A DNA stretch of 64,000 nt from Cellulomonas chengniuliangii (GTDB lineage Bacteria > Actinomycetota > Actinomycetes > Actinomycetales > Cellulomonadaceae): NCBI RefSeq assembly GCF_024508335.1, contig NZ_CP101988.1, forward strand, positions 2,418,001 through 2,482,000, given 5' to 3'. Below the pieces are notes generated by a model. That model worked only from the letters and a program-made list of their open reading frames with translations, did not search any database and had not been told where the DNA came from. Below are positions 26,197 through 34,609 of this stretch, one piece after another. Made by a program: the position numbers and the translations under genes. The stretch's first letter is position 1, and every line of letters begins with the position of its first letter.

Positions 26197-27108
26197 TCAC
26201 TTCACCGAGCCGGCTCCGAGCCCGTTGCGCCAGAAGCGCTGCAGCAGCAGGAAGACGACGATCAGCGGGATGATCGCGAGGAGGGCCCCGACGAGCACGT
26301 GACCGCGCAGCTCGGGGATCTGATTCACCTGGGTGTTCCAGGAGTAGAGGCCGAGCGTCACGGGGAACACGGCCTCGTCGCGGAGCATGATGAGCGGCAG
26401 GAAGAAGTTGTTCCAGATCGCGACGAACTGGAACAGGAACACGGTGACGAGGGCGGGGAGCATGAGCCGCACCGAGACGGTGAAGAACGTGCGGACCTCG
26501 CTCGACCCGTCGAGCCGCGCGGCCTCGAGCAGCTCCTCGGGGACGCTCGCCGCGGCGTAGATCTTGGTCAGGTACACCCCGAACGGGCTCACCAGGCTCG
26601 GCAGGAAGACCGCCCAGAACGTGTTGGTCAGCTGGACCTGGCTGAAGATCAGGAAGAGCGGGAGCGCCAGGGCCGTCGCGGGGACGAGGACGCCGCCCAG
26701 GACCACGTTGAACAGCAGGTCCCGGCCGCGGAACCGGTACTTCGCGAGGGCGTACCCGCACATCGCGGCGAGCACTGTGCCGAGGAACGCGCCGCCCGCG
26801 GTGTAGGCGAGCGAGTTGCCGATCCACCGCACGAAGATGCCGCCGTCGTAGCGCAGCAGCGCGGAGACGTTCTCGGCGAGGTTCATGTCGGCGAACCACA
26901 GCGGGTTCGTGCTGGTGAACTGCCCGCGGTCCTTGGTCGCCGAGACGATCAGCCACCAGATGGGGGCGAGGAAGTAGAGCGTGAAGACGCCCATCACGAG
27001 CATCGCCCCGGCGCGCGACAACAGGCTCTCCTGGGCGCCCCGCTGGGTCCCGGGCGTGACGCCTCGGGAGGCCGCGGGCGAGGGGGTGGTGCGGACGACG
27101 GCGCTCAC
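26197..27108 (-). CDS. ABC sugar permease, MalG-like
   Basis: The 303-residue permease has six predicted helices and the EAA-type loop EELLEAARLDGSSEVRTFFTVSV placed between helices 4 and 5. It starts at GTG 27108, overlapping the upstream permease stop (GTGA). C-terminal FWRNGLGAGSVK is typical of MalG/CUT1 permeases. Confidence 0.9.
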   Translation of the reverse strand: MSAVVRTTPSPAASRGVTPGTQRGAQESLLSRAGAMLVMGVFTLYFLAPIWWLIVSATKDRGQFTSTNPLWFADMNLAENVSALLRYDGGIFVRWIGNSLAYTAGGAFLGTVLAAMCGYALAKYRFRGRDLLFNVVLGGVLVPATALALPLFLIFSQVQLTNTFWAVFLPSLVSPFGVYLTKIYAAASVPEELLEAARLDGSSEVRTFFTVSVRLMLPALVTVFLFQFVAIWNNFFLPLIMLRDEAVFPVTLGLYSWNTQVNQIPELRGHVLVGALLAIIPLIVVFLLLQRFWRNGLGAGSVK

Positions 27109-28031
27109 TGGACGCCCTTCTTCTGGGTCAGCTTGAGGAACGTGAACGAGAGCACGAACGTCGCGAGCGCGAGCACCACCGAGAACGCCGCGGCGAGGTT
27201 GAAGTTCGGCACGGACGACGTCGAGTAGACGGTGAGGTTCGGGGTGAACGTGCTCGTCACCGCGGAGCTGAACGAGCGGAACACCTGGGGCTCGGCGAGC
27301 AGCTGGAGGGTGCCGATGATCGAGAAGACCGTCGTGAGCACGATCGCGGGGATGACCAGCGGGATCTTGATCGACCACGCGATCCGCAGATGCCCCGCGC
27401 CGTCGAGCCGCGCCGCCTCGTACACCTCGCTGGGGATCGACAGCAGCGAGGAGTAGATGATCAGCATGTTGTAGCCGATGTAGACCCACGTGACGACGTT
27501 CGCCATGGCCCACAGCACGAGGTCCGCGGAGAGCAGGTCGACCCGCTCGGTCACGGCCGTGAACGGCGAGAGGTTCGGGGAGTACAGGAAGCCCCACATG
27601 ATCGCCGCGACGACGCCGGGCACCGCGTACGGCACGAAGAACGCGAGCCGGAAGAACCGTTTGCCGCGCAGCAGCGGCGAGTCGAGCAGCAGCGCGAACA
27701 CGAGCGCGAGCACGAGCATCACGGGGACCTGGACCACTCCGAAGGCGAGGACGCGCCCGACAGAAGACCAGAACGGACCGTTCTGGAACACCTGGGCGTA
27801 CTGCGTGAGCCCGCCGAACACCTCCCGCGCGGCGCCGAACGTGCCCTCGCGCTCGACGACGAGGAGCGACTGCCACACCGCGTACCCGACGGGCAGCGCG
27901 TAGAACAGCGCGAACAGCACCCCGAACGGCAGCACGAAGAACGCGATCGCGCGCTTGTGCGGGACGGGGAGGCGGCGCCGAGGCTGCGCGTCGCGCATCG
28001 GGGCGGGGTCGAGGGTCTGCGTGCTCGTCAT
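27105..28031 (-). CDS. ABC sugar permease, MalF-like
   Basis: The 308-residue permease has a basic N-terminus, six helices and the EAA loop EVYEAARLDGAGHLRIAWSIKIPLV. The start ATG 28031 overlaps the GH42 stop (ATGA), so it is translated together with it. It forms the transport channel with the MalG-like partner. Confidence 0.9.
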   Translation of the reverse strand: MTSTQTLDPAPMRDAQPRRRLPVPHKRAIAFFVLPFGVLFALFYALPVGYAVWQSLLVVEREGTFGAAREVFGGLTQYAQVFQNGPFWSSVGRVLAFGVVQVPVMLVLALVFALLLDSPLLRGKRFFRLAFFVPYAVPGVVAAIMWGFLYSPNLSPFTAVTERVDLLSADLVLWAMANVVTWVYIGYNMLIIYSSLLSIPSEVYEAARLDGAGHLRIAWSIKIPLVIPAIVLTTVFSIIGTLQLLAEPQVFRSFSSAVTSTFTPNLTVYSTSSVPNFNLAAAFSVVLALATFVLSFTFLKLTQKKGVQ

Positions 28032-30049
28032 GCTGGTGTGTCCTCTCGGACGACCCGCACGCTTCCGGCGGGGACGTGGACGAGGCCTGCGGCGGGTCGG
28101 TCGGTGACGAGCTCGTGCCCTGTGACCGGGTGCTCGAGATCACGGTGCGAGTGGTTGATGACGAACACGTAGCCGCGACCGCCACCCACGCGGCGCACGA
28201 CCTCGACCGACCCGTCGCTCTCGGGGCCGGTCGCCGTGACACCGGCGCCGGCCACCGCGGAGCGCATGACGTCGCGCAGGTCGGGGGCGTCGAGCGCTGT
28301 CGCGATGTACCAGGCGGCCCCGGCGCCGCGGTGGGCCCGCGTGACGGCCGGCGCCCCGGCGAGCGGACCGTCGGCGTAGGAGGCGACGACGGCCGCGTCG
28401 GTCGTCCGGAGCCGCTCGGTCCACAGCGACGCGTGCGCACCGGTGTCGAGCGTGACCCGGCGCCCGGGCAGCAGCGGAACGAACTCCTCGCCGACGACGC
28501 CGAGCAGGTCCCGGAAGGCCCCCGGGTACCCGCCGAGCCGCACCCTGTCGTCCTGGTCGACGATGCCCGAGTTGAACGTGACGACCGCGTGCCCACCCGC
28601 CTCGACGTGCGCGCTGACCCGCGCCGCCTGCGCGTCCGAGACCATGTGCAGCGAGGGGACGACGACGAGCCGATACCCGGTCAGGTCACTGTCGGGCCCG
28701 AGGACGTCGACCGTCACGCCCAGCTCGTGCAGGGCCCGGTAGGCGGCGTGCACCTGGTCGAGGTACCCGACGGCGTGCGACGGGCGCGCGTCGCCGTCGG
28801 CGGCCCACCAGGACTCCCAGCTGAACAGCAGCGCGGTGTCGGCGACCACGCGGGTGCCCGCGACCTCGTCGAGCCGGTCGAGCGTCGCGCTGAGCTCGAC
28901 GACCTCACGCCACACCTCAGTGTCCGTGCCGGCGTGCGGGACGAGCGCCGAGTGGAACTTCTCGGCGCCCTGGGTCGACGCGCGCCACTGGAAGAAGCAG
29001 ATGCCGTCCGCGCCGCGGGCCACGTGCGTGAGCGAGTTGCGGGTCATCTGGCCCGGCTCCTTGGCCACGTTGACCGGCTGCCAGTTCACGGCGCCGGTCG
29101 ACTGCTCCATCAGCAGCCACGGCGCTCCCCCGGCGAGCCCGCGCGTCAGGTCGGCCGCGAACGACAGCTCGGCGCGCGGGTCCTCGAGCCGGTGGTCGAG
29201 GTAGTGGTCGTTGGCGATGACGTCCATCTCGGGCGCCCAGGACCAGTAGTCGAGGTTGCGGATGTGCGCGGTCACCATGAAGTTCGTCGTCACGGGGATG
29301 TTCGAGTGCCGCCGGAGCACCTCCGCCTCGGCGCGGTGGTGGTCGAGCAGCGCGTCCGAGCTGAAGCGGTGGAAGTCGACGGATTGGGCGGGGTTGCCGA
29401 GCGAGATCGTGGCCCGCGGCGGCAGGACCTCTGCCCAGTCCGCATAGCGCTGGCTCCAGAAACTCGTCCCCCACGCGGCGTTGAGCGCGTCCACCGTGCC
29501 GTAGCGGCGCTCGAGCCAGATCCGGAACGCCGCGGCGGACTCGTCGCAGTAGCACAGCGCGTTGTGGCAGCCGAGCTCGTTGGACACGTGCCACAGCGCG
29601 ACCGCGGGGTGCTCGCCGTACCGCTTCGCGACCTGGCCGACGAGCGCGAGCGCGCGACGGCGGAACTCGGCCGAGCTCGGGCACCACGCCTGGCGTCCGC
29701 CCGGCCAGCGGGTCGTGCCGTCCACCGCGACCGGGAGGATCTCGGGGTGCAGCGTCGTGAGCCACGGCGGCGGCGAGGACGTGCCGGTGCCGAGGTTGAC
29801 CCGGATGCCGTTCGCGTGGAGCAGGTCGACGACCTCGTCGAGGCCGGACCAGTCGTGCTCCCCCGGGCGGGGCTCGATGTGCGACCAGCCGAAGATGTTG
29901 ACGGCGACGAGGTCGACACCGGCCTCGCGCATGAGCCGGACGTCCTCGCGCCACACGTCTCGGTCCCACTGCTCAGGGTTGTAATCGCATCCGAACGCGA
30001 TGCCGCGCGTGGTGCCCCCGGTACCGAGGACGACTTCCGGCGAGTCCAT
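28028..30049 (-). CDS. Beta-galactosidase, GH42
   Basis: The 673-residue enzyme has FGCDYNPEQWDRDVWREDV, PPWLTTLHPEILPV, WHVSNELGCHN (acid/base Glu), the zinc-type cysteines CHNALCYCDES, and GGAPWLLMEQSTGAVNWQP (nucleophile Glu). A trimerisation (A4-like) domain and a small C-terminal beta domain follow. ATG 30049 has AGGGAG 8 bases before it; ATG 30067 is a weaker alternative. There is no signal peptide, so it splits imported beta-galactosides. It is first in the six-gene galactoside operon. Confidence 0.92.
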   Translation of the reverse strand: MDSPEVVLGTGGTTRGIAFGCDYNPEQWDRDVWREDVRLMREAGVDLVAVNIFGWSHIEPRPGEHDWSGLDEVVDLLHANGIRVNLGTGTSSPPPWLTTLHPEILPVAVDGTTRWPGGRQAWCPSSAEFRRRALALVGQVAKRYGEHPAVALWHVSNELGCHNALCYCDESAAAFRIWLERRYGTVDALNAAWGTSFWSQRYADWAEVLPPRATISLGNPAQSVDFHRFSSDALLDHHRAEAEVLRRHSNIPVTTNFMVTAHIRNLDYWSWAPEMDVIANDHYLDHRLEDPRAELSFAADLTRGLAGGAPWLLMEQSTGAVNWQPVNVAKEPGQMTRNSLTHVARGADGICFFQWRASTQGAEKFHSALVPHAGTDTEVWREVVELSATLDRLDEVAGTRVVADTALLFSWESWWAADGDARPSHAVGYLDQVHAAYRALHELGVTVDVLGPDSDLTGYRLVVVPSLHMVSDAQAARVSAHVEAGGHAVVTFNSGIVDQDDRVRLGGYPGAFRDLLGVVGEEFVPLLPGRRVTLDTGAHASLWTERLRTTDAAVVASYADGPLAGAPAVTRAHRGAGAAWYIATALDAPDLRDVMRSAVAGAGVTATGPESDGSVEVVRRVGGGRGYVFVINHSHRDLEHPVTGHELVTDRPAAGLVHVPAGSVRVVREDTPA

Positions 30050-30091
30050 GTGCTCCCTGCCCGTCATGCGCCGGGAGCCGGGGACGCGAAT

Positions 30092-30155
30092 TGTGTGCAC
30101 GTGCACACATTGCGCCACGCGATCTCGCCGTCGAGATTGTGTGAACGTGCACACA
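30092..30155. promoter_or_regulatory. Two LacI-type operators upstream of the galactoside operon
   Basis: TGTGTGCACGTGCACACA (30092-30109) is a perfect 18-bp palindrome with the CG centre typical of LacI-family sites. TGTGTGAACGTGCACACA (30138-30155) differs by one base. Their centres are 46 bp apart, so the repressor could bind cooperatively. The promoter of the GH42 operon must lie in this stretch. Confidence 0.85.
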
Positions 30156-30179
30156 CTAGGCAGTAGGGCGATTTCGTGT

Positions 30180-30539
30180 CAACAGCCCCGAACTGCCGAT
30201 CTCCGCCCAACAGCACCGGCCGAGACCGTCGCCGTCCCCCAGGCCGCCGGCAGCGCCGAGGTCGCGGCCCACCGGGTGGTCCAGGAAGCCCTGACGAACG
30301 CCCTCAAGCACGCCCGCGGCAGCCGCACCACCGTGCGCGTACGCCACAGCGAGAAGGAGATCACCGTGCAGGTCAGCACCGACGGGACCGGGGCACGATC
30401 CGCGCCCCCCGACGGCGGCGAGCGCGGCCTCGCGGGCCTGCGGGAGCGGGTCGACATCCTCAGCGGGGACTTCACCGCGCAGCGCAAGGCGGATGGCGGC
30501 TTCGTGGTCCGAGCGCGCAATCCCCGCCGGTATCCCCTC
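30180..30539 (+). pseudogene. Truncated histidine kinase: only the C-terminal ATPase domain remains, in frame with the response regulator
   Basis: The frame reads GSAEVAAHRVVQEALTNALK, which is the N-box of a NarX/DesK-type HATPase, followed by ITVQVSTDGTG and a G-box GGERGLAGLRERVDILSGDF, ending VVRARNPRRYPL directly before the response regulator Met. The sensor, transmembrane and dimerisation parts are absent; the break is ~25 bases from the galactoside operators. There is no stop codon before the regulator start, and no good start codon for the remnant. It is best read as a kinase truncated when the sugar operon arrived or the intervening DNA was lost. Confidence 0.7.
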
Positions 30540-31199
30540 ATGACGGAGCCGATCCGGGTGCTGGTCTGCGACGACCAGGCGCTCATCCGCACCGGGTTCG
30601 CCACGATCATCGGCGCCCAGCCCGGCCTCGTGGTGGTCGGCGAGTGCGGCGACGGACGCGCGGCGGTCGACCTCGCCGCCCGGGTGAAGCCGGACGTCGT
30701 GGTCATGGACGTCCGGATGCCCGTGCTCGACGGCATCGATGCCACCCGCCTGCTCGCCGGCGCCGGGGTGGCCAATCCGGTCAAGGTGCTCGCGGTCACG
30801 ACGTTCAACCTCGACGAGTACGTGTACGAGGCGCTACGCGCCGGCGCCAGCGGGTTCCTGCTCAAGGACACTCCCCCGGCCCAGCTGCTCCACGGAATCC
30901 GCACCGTCGCCTCTGGCGCCGCACTGCTCGCCCCCGAGGTCACCCGCCAGCTCGTCGGCAAGTACGCCAGCCGGATCACGCCGCGGGCGAGCACGCCCGG
31001 GGACAGCCCGCTGACCGCGCGCGAGCTGGAGGTGCTGCGGCTCATCGCGAGCGGCCTGTCCAACAGCGAGATCGCCGCGGGGCTCGTCATCAGCCACGAG
31101 ACCATCAAGACCTACGTCTCGCGGATCCTCACCAAGCTCGACCTGCGGGACCGGGCGCAGGCGGTCGTGCACGCGTACCGCACAGGGCTGGTGACCTGA
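30540..31199 (+). CDS. NarL/LuxR-family response regulator
   Basis: The 219-residue protein has a receiver domain (VLVCDDQALIRTGF with the acidic pair, phosphoacceptor Asp in VVVMDVRMPVLDG, Lys in GFLLKDTPP) and a LuxR HTH (LTARELEVLRLIASGLSNSE and ISHETIKTYVSRILTKLDLR). ATG 30540 is the natural start, although the frame is open into the kinase remnant. With its kinase broken, it may be controlled by another kinase or be orphaned. Confidence 0.9.
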   Translation: MTEPIRVLVCDDQALIRTGFATIIGAQPGLVVVGECGDGRAAVDLAARVKPDVVVMDVRMPVLDGIDATRLLAGAGVANPVKVLAVTTFNLDEYVYEALRAGASGFLLKDTPPAQLLHGIRTVASGAALLAPEVTRQLVGKYASRITPRASTPGDSPLTARELEVLRLIASGLSNSEIAAGLVISHETIKTYVSRILTKLDLRDRAQAVVHAYRTGLVT

Positions 31200-31216
31200 C
31201 CCGGCGCTCGGTCGGG

Positions 31217-32395
31217 TCACGCCACGCGGTCGTCCCACGGGATGCGATGGTCGTACATCCACGCGGTGCTGCGGTCGGTCACGAGCAGACGAAAGACGAG
31301 CGGCATGAGGAGGTCTTGGAGACGTCGGCCAATGGGCCCGGCGACCTTGGTCTTGCCGCTGCGCGCCCCGGCGGCGACCACCCGCTCCACCCGAGGGCGG
31401 CGCACACGCTCGTAAGCCGCGAGCGCAGTGGGCACGTCCGGGGCGTCGCGCAGCGCCTGGGCGAGGACCACCGAGTCCTCCAGCGCGAGCGACGCCCCTT
31501 GCCCCGAGCTCGGGGATGGCGCGTGCGCCGCGTCGCCGACGACCACCATGCCGTCGCGGGACCAGGTCGGGACGTGCGGGAGGTCGATGGTGTTGTCCCC
31601 CGCGAGTTCGAGCTCCCCGTGCGCGATGAGCTCGCCGGCTGGTCCTGCGTCGTCGCGCAGGAGCTCGTGCAGGTGCTCGTGCCACTGCGTCTCAGTCGTC
31701 GCGGCGCGCTCCTGGCGGCTGATCAGCGGGCGCGGGACGTTGACGAACCAGATGACATCGCCGTCCGGGGTGGGGTGCGCACCAAAGAAGGCGCGCGCGC
31801 CGAACACGAGGAGCCACGCTTCGGATGGGAGCGTGCGCGCCAGGGGCGTGCCGCGTGTGACGCCGCCGAAGTTCGTGAGGCCGACGTAGCGGCCAGCGGG
31901 AGCCTCCGGGTCGATGGCGCTCCGCACGAGCGAGTGCACTCCGTCCGCTCCGATGATGACGTCGGCGCGGACCCGGTCGCCATCGTCGAGGACTGCGGCT
32001 CCCGGCTCGACACGGGCGACGCGCGCGCCGAGGCGCACCTCGACACCGCTGCGCTGCGCGCGCGTGGTGAGGGTGGCGGCGAGCCGTGACCGCCGCAGCG
32101 TGAGCGCGCCCGTGTCGCGGGCTAGCGTCCCCGCGAGCGAGAGTTGGCCGAGACGGCGCCCGGACGCGCCCTGCATGATGTTGCTCCGCGTGCGGAACCC
32201 CTCGCGCTCGACGGCTTCCCGTGAGCCGAGGGTCGCGAGCGCGTCGAGCCCGTTGGGCGCCACGGTCAGGTACGAGCCTTCCCCGGCATCCACCACGGCC
32301 CGGCGCTCGAGCACGACGGACTCGATCCCTGCACGGTGCAGCGCGAGGCCGACGGCCGGCCCAGCGACGCCACCTCCCACGACGACTGCCCTCAT
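31217..32395 (-). CDS. FAD-dependent monooxygenase (aromatic hydroxylase/TetX-like)
   Basis: The 392-residue flavoprotein has the FAD fold VVVGGGVAGPAVGLALHRAG, the DG motif ADVIIGADGVHSLVR and the GD motif VVVGDAAHAPSPSSGQGASLALED. This is group A monooxygenase organisation, related to salicylate/TetX-type hydroxylases. The substrate is not evident. It is divergent from a MarR regulator with palindromes in the gap, suggesting induction by an aromatic or drug-like compound. Confidence 0.88.
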   Translation of the reverse strand: MRAVVVGGGVAGPAVGLALHRAGIESVVLERRAVVDAGEGSYLTVAPNGLDALATLGSREAVEREGFRTRSNIMQGASGRRLGQLSLAGTLARDTGALTLRRSRLAATLTTRAQRSGVEVRLGARVARVEPGAAVLDDGDRVRADVIIGADGVHSLVRSAIDPEAPAGRYVGLTNFGGVTRGTPLARTLPSEAWLLVFGARAFFGAHPTPDGDVIWFVNVPRPLISRQERAATTETQWHEHLHELLRDDAGPAGELIAHGELELAGDNTIDLPHVPTWSRDGMVVVGDAAHAPSPSSGQGASLALEDSVVLAQALRDAPDVPTALAAYERVRRPRVERVVAAGARSGKTKVAGPIGRRLQDLLMPLVFRLLVTDRSTAWMYDHRIPWDDRVA

Positions 32396-32411
32396 GGCGC
32401 TATCCTTTCCT

Positions 32412-32440
32412 TACGAAATCCGTATGATTCGATAATCGAA
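32412..32440. promoter_or_regulatory. Palindromes between monooxygenase and MarR genes
   Basis: TTCGATAATCGAA (32428-32440) is a perfect 6-1-6 palindrome and TACGAAATCCGTA (32412-32424) a 4-5-4 inverted repeat. The AT-rich 56-base gap must contain both promoters. These are likely MarR sites. Confidence 0.6.
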
Positions 32441-32451
32441 AGGCTAGGCGG

Positions 32452-32910
32452 ATGACTGGGTCACGTCAAGAGGCGACGACTGCGGTCGGGGACGCCCTCC
32501 AGCGTTACCAGCGCAGCGTCCAGGCCTACGACGACGCCGCGGGCCGACGCCTCGGCGTCGGCCCGACCGACCTGCGCTGCCTCGACTGGCTGGTCGACGA
32601 GCCGAGGACCGCGGGCCAGCTCGCCTCCGCGACCGGTCTGCGGCCCGCCGCGACGACAGCACTCATCGACCGGCTCGAGCGCAAAGGGCTGGTCGAGCGC
32701 GTGCGGTCGGCAACAGACCGCCGGCACGTCCTCGTGCAGATGACCGACGCGGGGCGGGCTGCGACATGGGAGGTCTACCGCCCGCTCGTCGACGAGGGCG
32801 CTGCCCTGCTCGACCGGCTCACCGTCGACGACCTAGAACGGGTGAGTGGACTGCTCGACGACTTGCGCGAGCTCACCGATCGCCTCCGCGCGCGCCTCGA
32901 GACCCGCTGA
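32452..32910 (+). CDS. MarR-family regulator
   Basis: The 152-residue protein has a winged-helix core (EPRTAGQLASATGLRPAATT, ALIDRLERKGLVERVRSATD, RRHVLVQMTDAGR) with dimerisation helices at both ends. It is divergent from the FAD monooxygenase and probably represses it. Confidence 0.88.
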   Translation: MTGSRQEATTAVGDALQRYQRSVQAYDDAAGRRLGVGPTDLRCLDWLVDEPRTAGQLASATGLRPAATTALIDRLERKGLVERVRSATDRRHVLVQMTDAGRAATWEVYRPLVDEGAALLDRLTVDDLERVSGLLDDLRELTDRLRARLETR

Positions 32911-32911
32911 C

Positions 32912-33068
32912 CGCACCGTCGTTCGCGGCGGGCGCCGGCCCGCTGGTCACCGGGCCGACCCTGGCACTGGCCATGAGCATGGCCGGCCGTACCGCCGACC
33001 TCGACGAGCTCGACGGACCAGGCGTCCCCACGCTGCGGCGGCGGCTCAAGGCGGGCGTCCGCGCGTGA
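32912..33068 (+). pseudogene. Possible C-terminal fragment of a mycothiol-dependent maleylpyruvate-isomerase-like protein
   Basis: Directly after the MarR stop, a frame reads GPLVTGPTLALAMSMAGRTA then DLDELDGPGVPTLRRRLKAG. This resembles the C-terminal end (ALALxGRxAALDDLxGPGV) of TIGR03083-type proteins. No start codon or N-terminal domain is present. The match rests on about 35 residues, so this is a tentative call. Confidence 0.35.
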
Positions 33069-33109
33069 CCCGTCCGGGCGGCCCACCCGCCGCCTGGTGA
33101 TCCGCGCCA

Positions 33110-33298
33110 TCAGGGCGCGAGTGCCACCCCTCGCTCCCGCAGGATCTTGATTGCCCGCGGGCCCACCCCGTGAAGGGCGAGGAGCTCCTGCTCGCTGGCC
33201 CCTTCGAGGTCGGCAAGCGAGCGGTACCCGGCCGCCTCGAAGGCCCGGGTTGCTGGACGGCCGAGATTCGTCGGCAACGGTGCGGCCGGGTCGGACAT
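33110..33298 (-). CDS. Small helix-hairpin-helix protein
   Basis: The 62-residue protein from ATG 33298 consists of one helix-hairpin-helix unit: TNLGRPATRAFEAAGYRSLA, then LEGASEQELLALHGVGPRAIKILRERG. Stand-alone HhH proteins of this size, often annotated as DNA-binding, are common in actinobacteria and have no defined role. Confidence 0.7.
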   Translation of the reverse strand: MSDPAAPLPTNLGRPATRAFEAAGYRSLADLEGASEQELLALHGVGPRAIKILRERGVALAP

Positions 33299-33650
33299 GC
33301 GGCCCATCATTCGCAGCGAATCGGCCGCATCGCAAGACCACCACCCCACCCCGAAGCCGCCGCAGGCTCCGTGCTGCTGGCCCTCGGGCTCGCCCTCATG
33401 GACGTCTCACGGCGGTGGGCCAACCGGCGCGGGTGACCTGGGCGGTGCTGTGCGCCCGCACGACCTGAGGCCTCGCTGAGGCGTTCGAAGGCGCCTGCAC
33501 GACGATCACCATGACCGCCCATCGAGGACCGCCAGCCTGCTGGCGGTCCTCGATGGGTTCTGCACGTCGATCCAGCCCTGAGGCGACGCCCGCCTGCCCC
33601 ACACGAGATGGGCTGCCGGCACGTCCGGTGGGCCAGGCGGTCGGCGAGAC
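33299..33650. other. Gap without a convincing gene; contains an 18-bp-stem hairpin
   Basis: No frame here shows a recognisable protein. The notable element is a long perfect hairpin at 33518-33557. The rest is high-GC sequence that could be the residue of a lost gene. Confidence 0.5.
33518..33557. terminator. Perfect 18-bp stem hairpin with 4-base loop
   Basis: The left arm CCCATCGAGGACCGCCAG (33518-33535) and right arm (33540-33557) are perfectly complementary. It lies 94 bases past the stop of the minus-strand gene 33651-34040 and far from the next gene start. It is long for a terminator and lacks a U-tract. Confidence 0.55.
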
Positions 33651-34040
33651 TCAGCCGGGCTCGACGCCCTGGGTGAGCCACGCCATCGCCTTGGCCTCCC
33701 AGCTCGGGTCGGTGCCGTCGAAGTAGCGCTCGTATGCGATGACGCCCGTCTCCTTGGACATACGGGTGAGGTTCAGCTTCAGGACGGCGCTCGAGAGGAC
33801 CACGGCTGAGCGGTTCATGCCCTGCTCCTGGAGCCAACGCTGCGCATCCGCGACGATCGGCACGGTGTCCGGATCCTGGATCTTCTGCTCGCGCGCGTCG
33901 ATCATTTGGCCGAAAGGCCGCGGCGTCGGGGGAAGCACGCGCTTGAGCTCGGTGAACCAGGCGCGGGCCTCGGCAGGGGGGAACGGGGCGATGAACGTCC
34001 CGTGGTACCCGTACGACGTCGGCTTCACGATGTAAGGCAT
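33651..34040 (-). CDS. Hypothetical SpoIIAA/STAS-like protein
   Basis: The 129-residue protein starts at ATG 34040 after GAAGGAG. It shows YGYHGTFIAPFPPAEARAWF, IVADAQRWLQEQGMNRSAVV and AYERYFDGTDPSWEAKAMAW. The alternating strand/helix pattern and the closing Tyr-Glu-Arg-Tyr and Trp-Leu-x-x-Gly segments recall SpoIIAA-like (STAS-fold) proteins of unknown role. I cannot name a function. Confidence 0.6.
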   Translation of the reverse strand: MPYIVKPTSYGYHGTFIAPFPPAEARAWFTELKRVLPPTPRPFGQMIDAREQKIQDPDTVPIVADAQRWLQEQGMNRSAVVLSSAVLKLNLTRMSKETGVIAYERYFDGTDPSWEAKAMAWLTQGVEPG

Positions 34041-34203
34041 CTTCGACTCCTTCGTGGATGGCGGCCGGGGGCGCCGCCGTTCACCTCCATTCGTCCGCCC
34101 GGGATCGATCTTGATGGGACCAATGGCCGCCCACCGCGCGCGGAACCGGCCCGCGTGCTGGTCGATGCCAGGAGTCGGGGAGATCTGCGTTGCCGTCGGC
34201 GAC

Positions 34204-34440
34204 CCGTCAGCCGGTCACGCCTCGCTCCATCGCCGCCAAGAGGTTGAGCTCGACGTCGGCTGCGACCAGGTCGTAGCCGGTCTCGGCCGGCCCCCGGACC
34301 AGTGCACGCCGACCCGGATGCCGTCCCGTCCTAAGCCGGGCAACCAACGCGAGCGAAACTCTGTCAGCGGGAGCTCGACGGCCGTGAAGCGGGTCGTTCT
34401 GCAGGACGTTCAGGTCTTCCGATGATGGCAGTTCCTGCGC
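34204..34440 (-). pseudogene. Frameshifted remnant of a DUF2750-like protein
   Basis: Read across two frame changes, the minus strand gives LNVLQNDPL / AVELPLTEFRSRWLPGLGRD GIRVGVHWSG / AETGYDLVAADVELNLLAAM ending in a TGA. The central pattern (x-LPLxEFxxRWLPGLxxDGIxVGVxW) resembles the C-terminal half of DUF2750 proteins. Both shifts are needed to recover it and the N-terminal half is absent, so the gene is dead. Confidence 0.5.
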
Positions 34441-34609
34441 CGGCCTCCGGACCGGACCGCCCGTCGAGGCCGGGCGCGCTGGACGTCGTGCGGCTGCTCG
34501 ACCAGCTCGCCTCGTCCTGATCGCCCGCGGGTGCCGAACCCGCCCCCCGCGCCTACGGTGAAACGACGGACTGCCGTTCGGAACTGACGAATCGGCTGCG
34601 GGGGCGATC

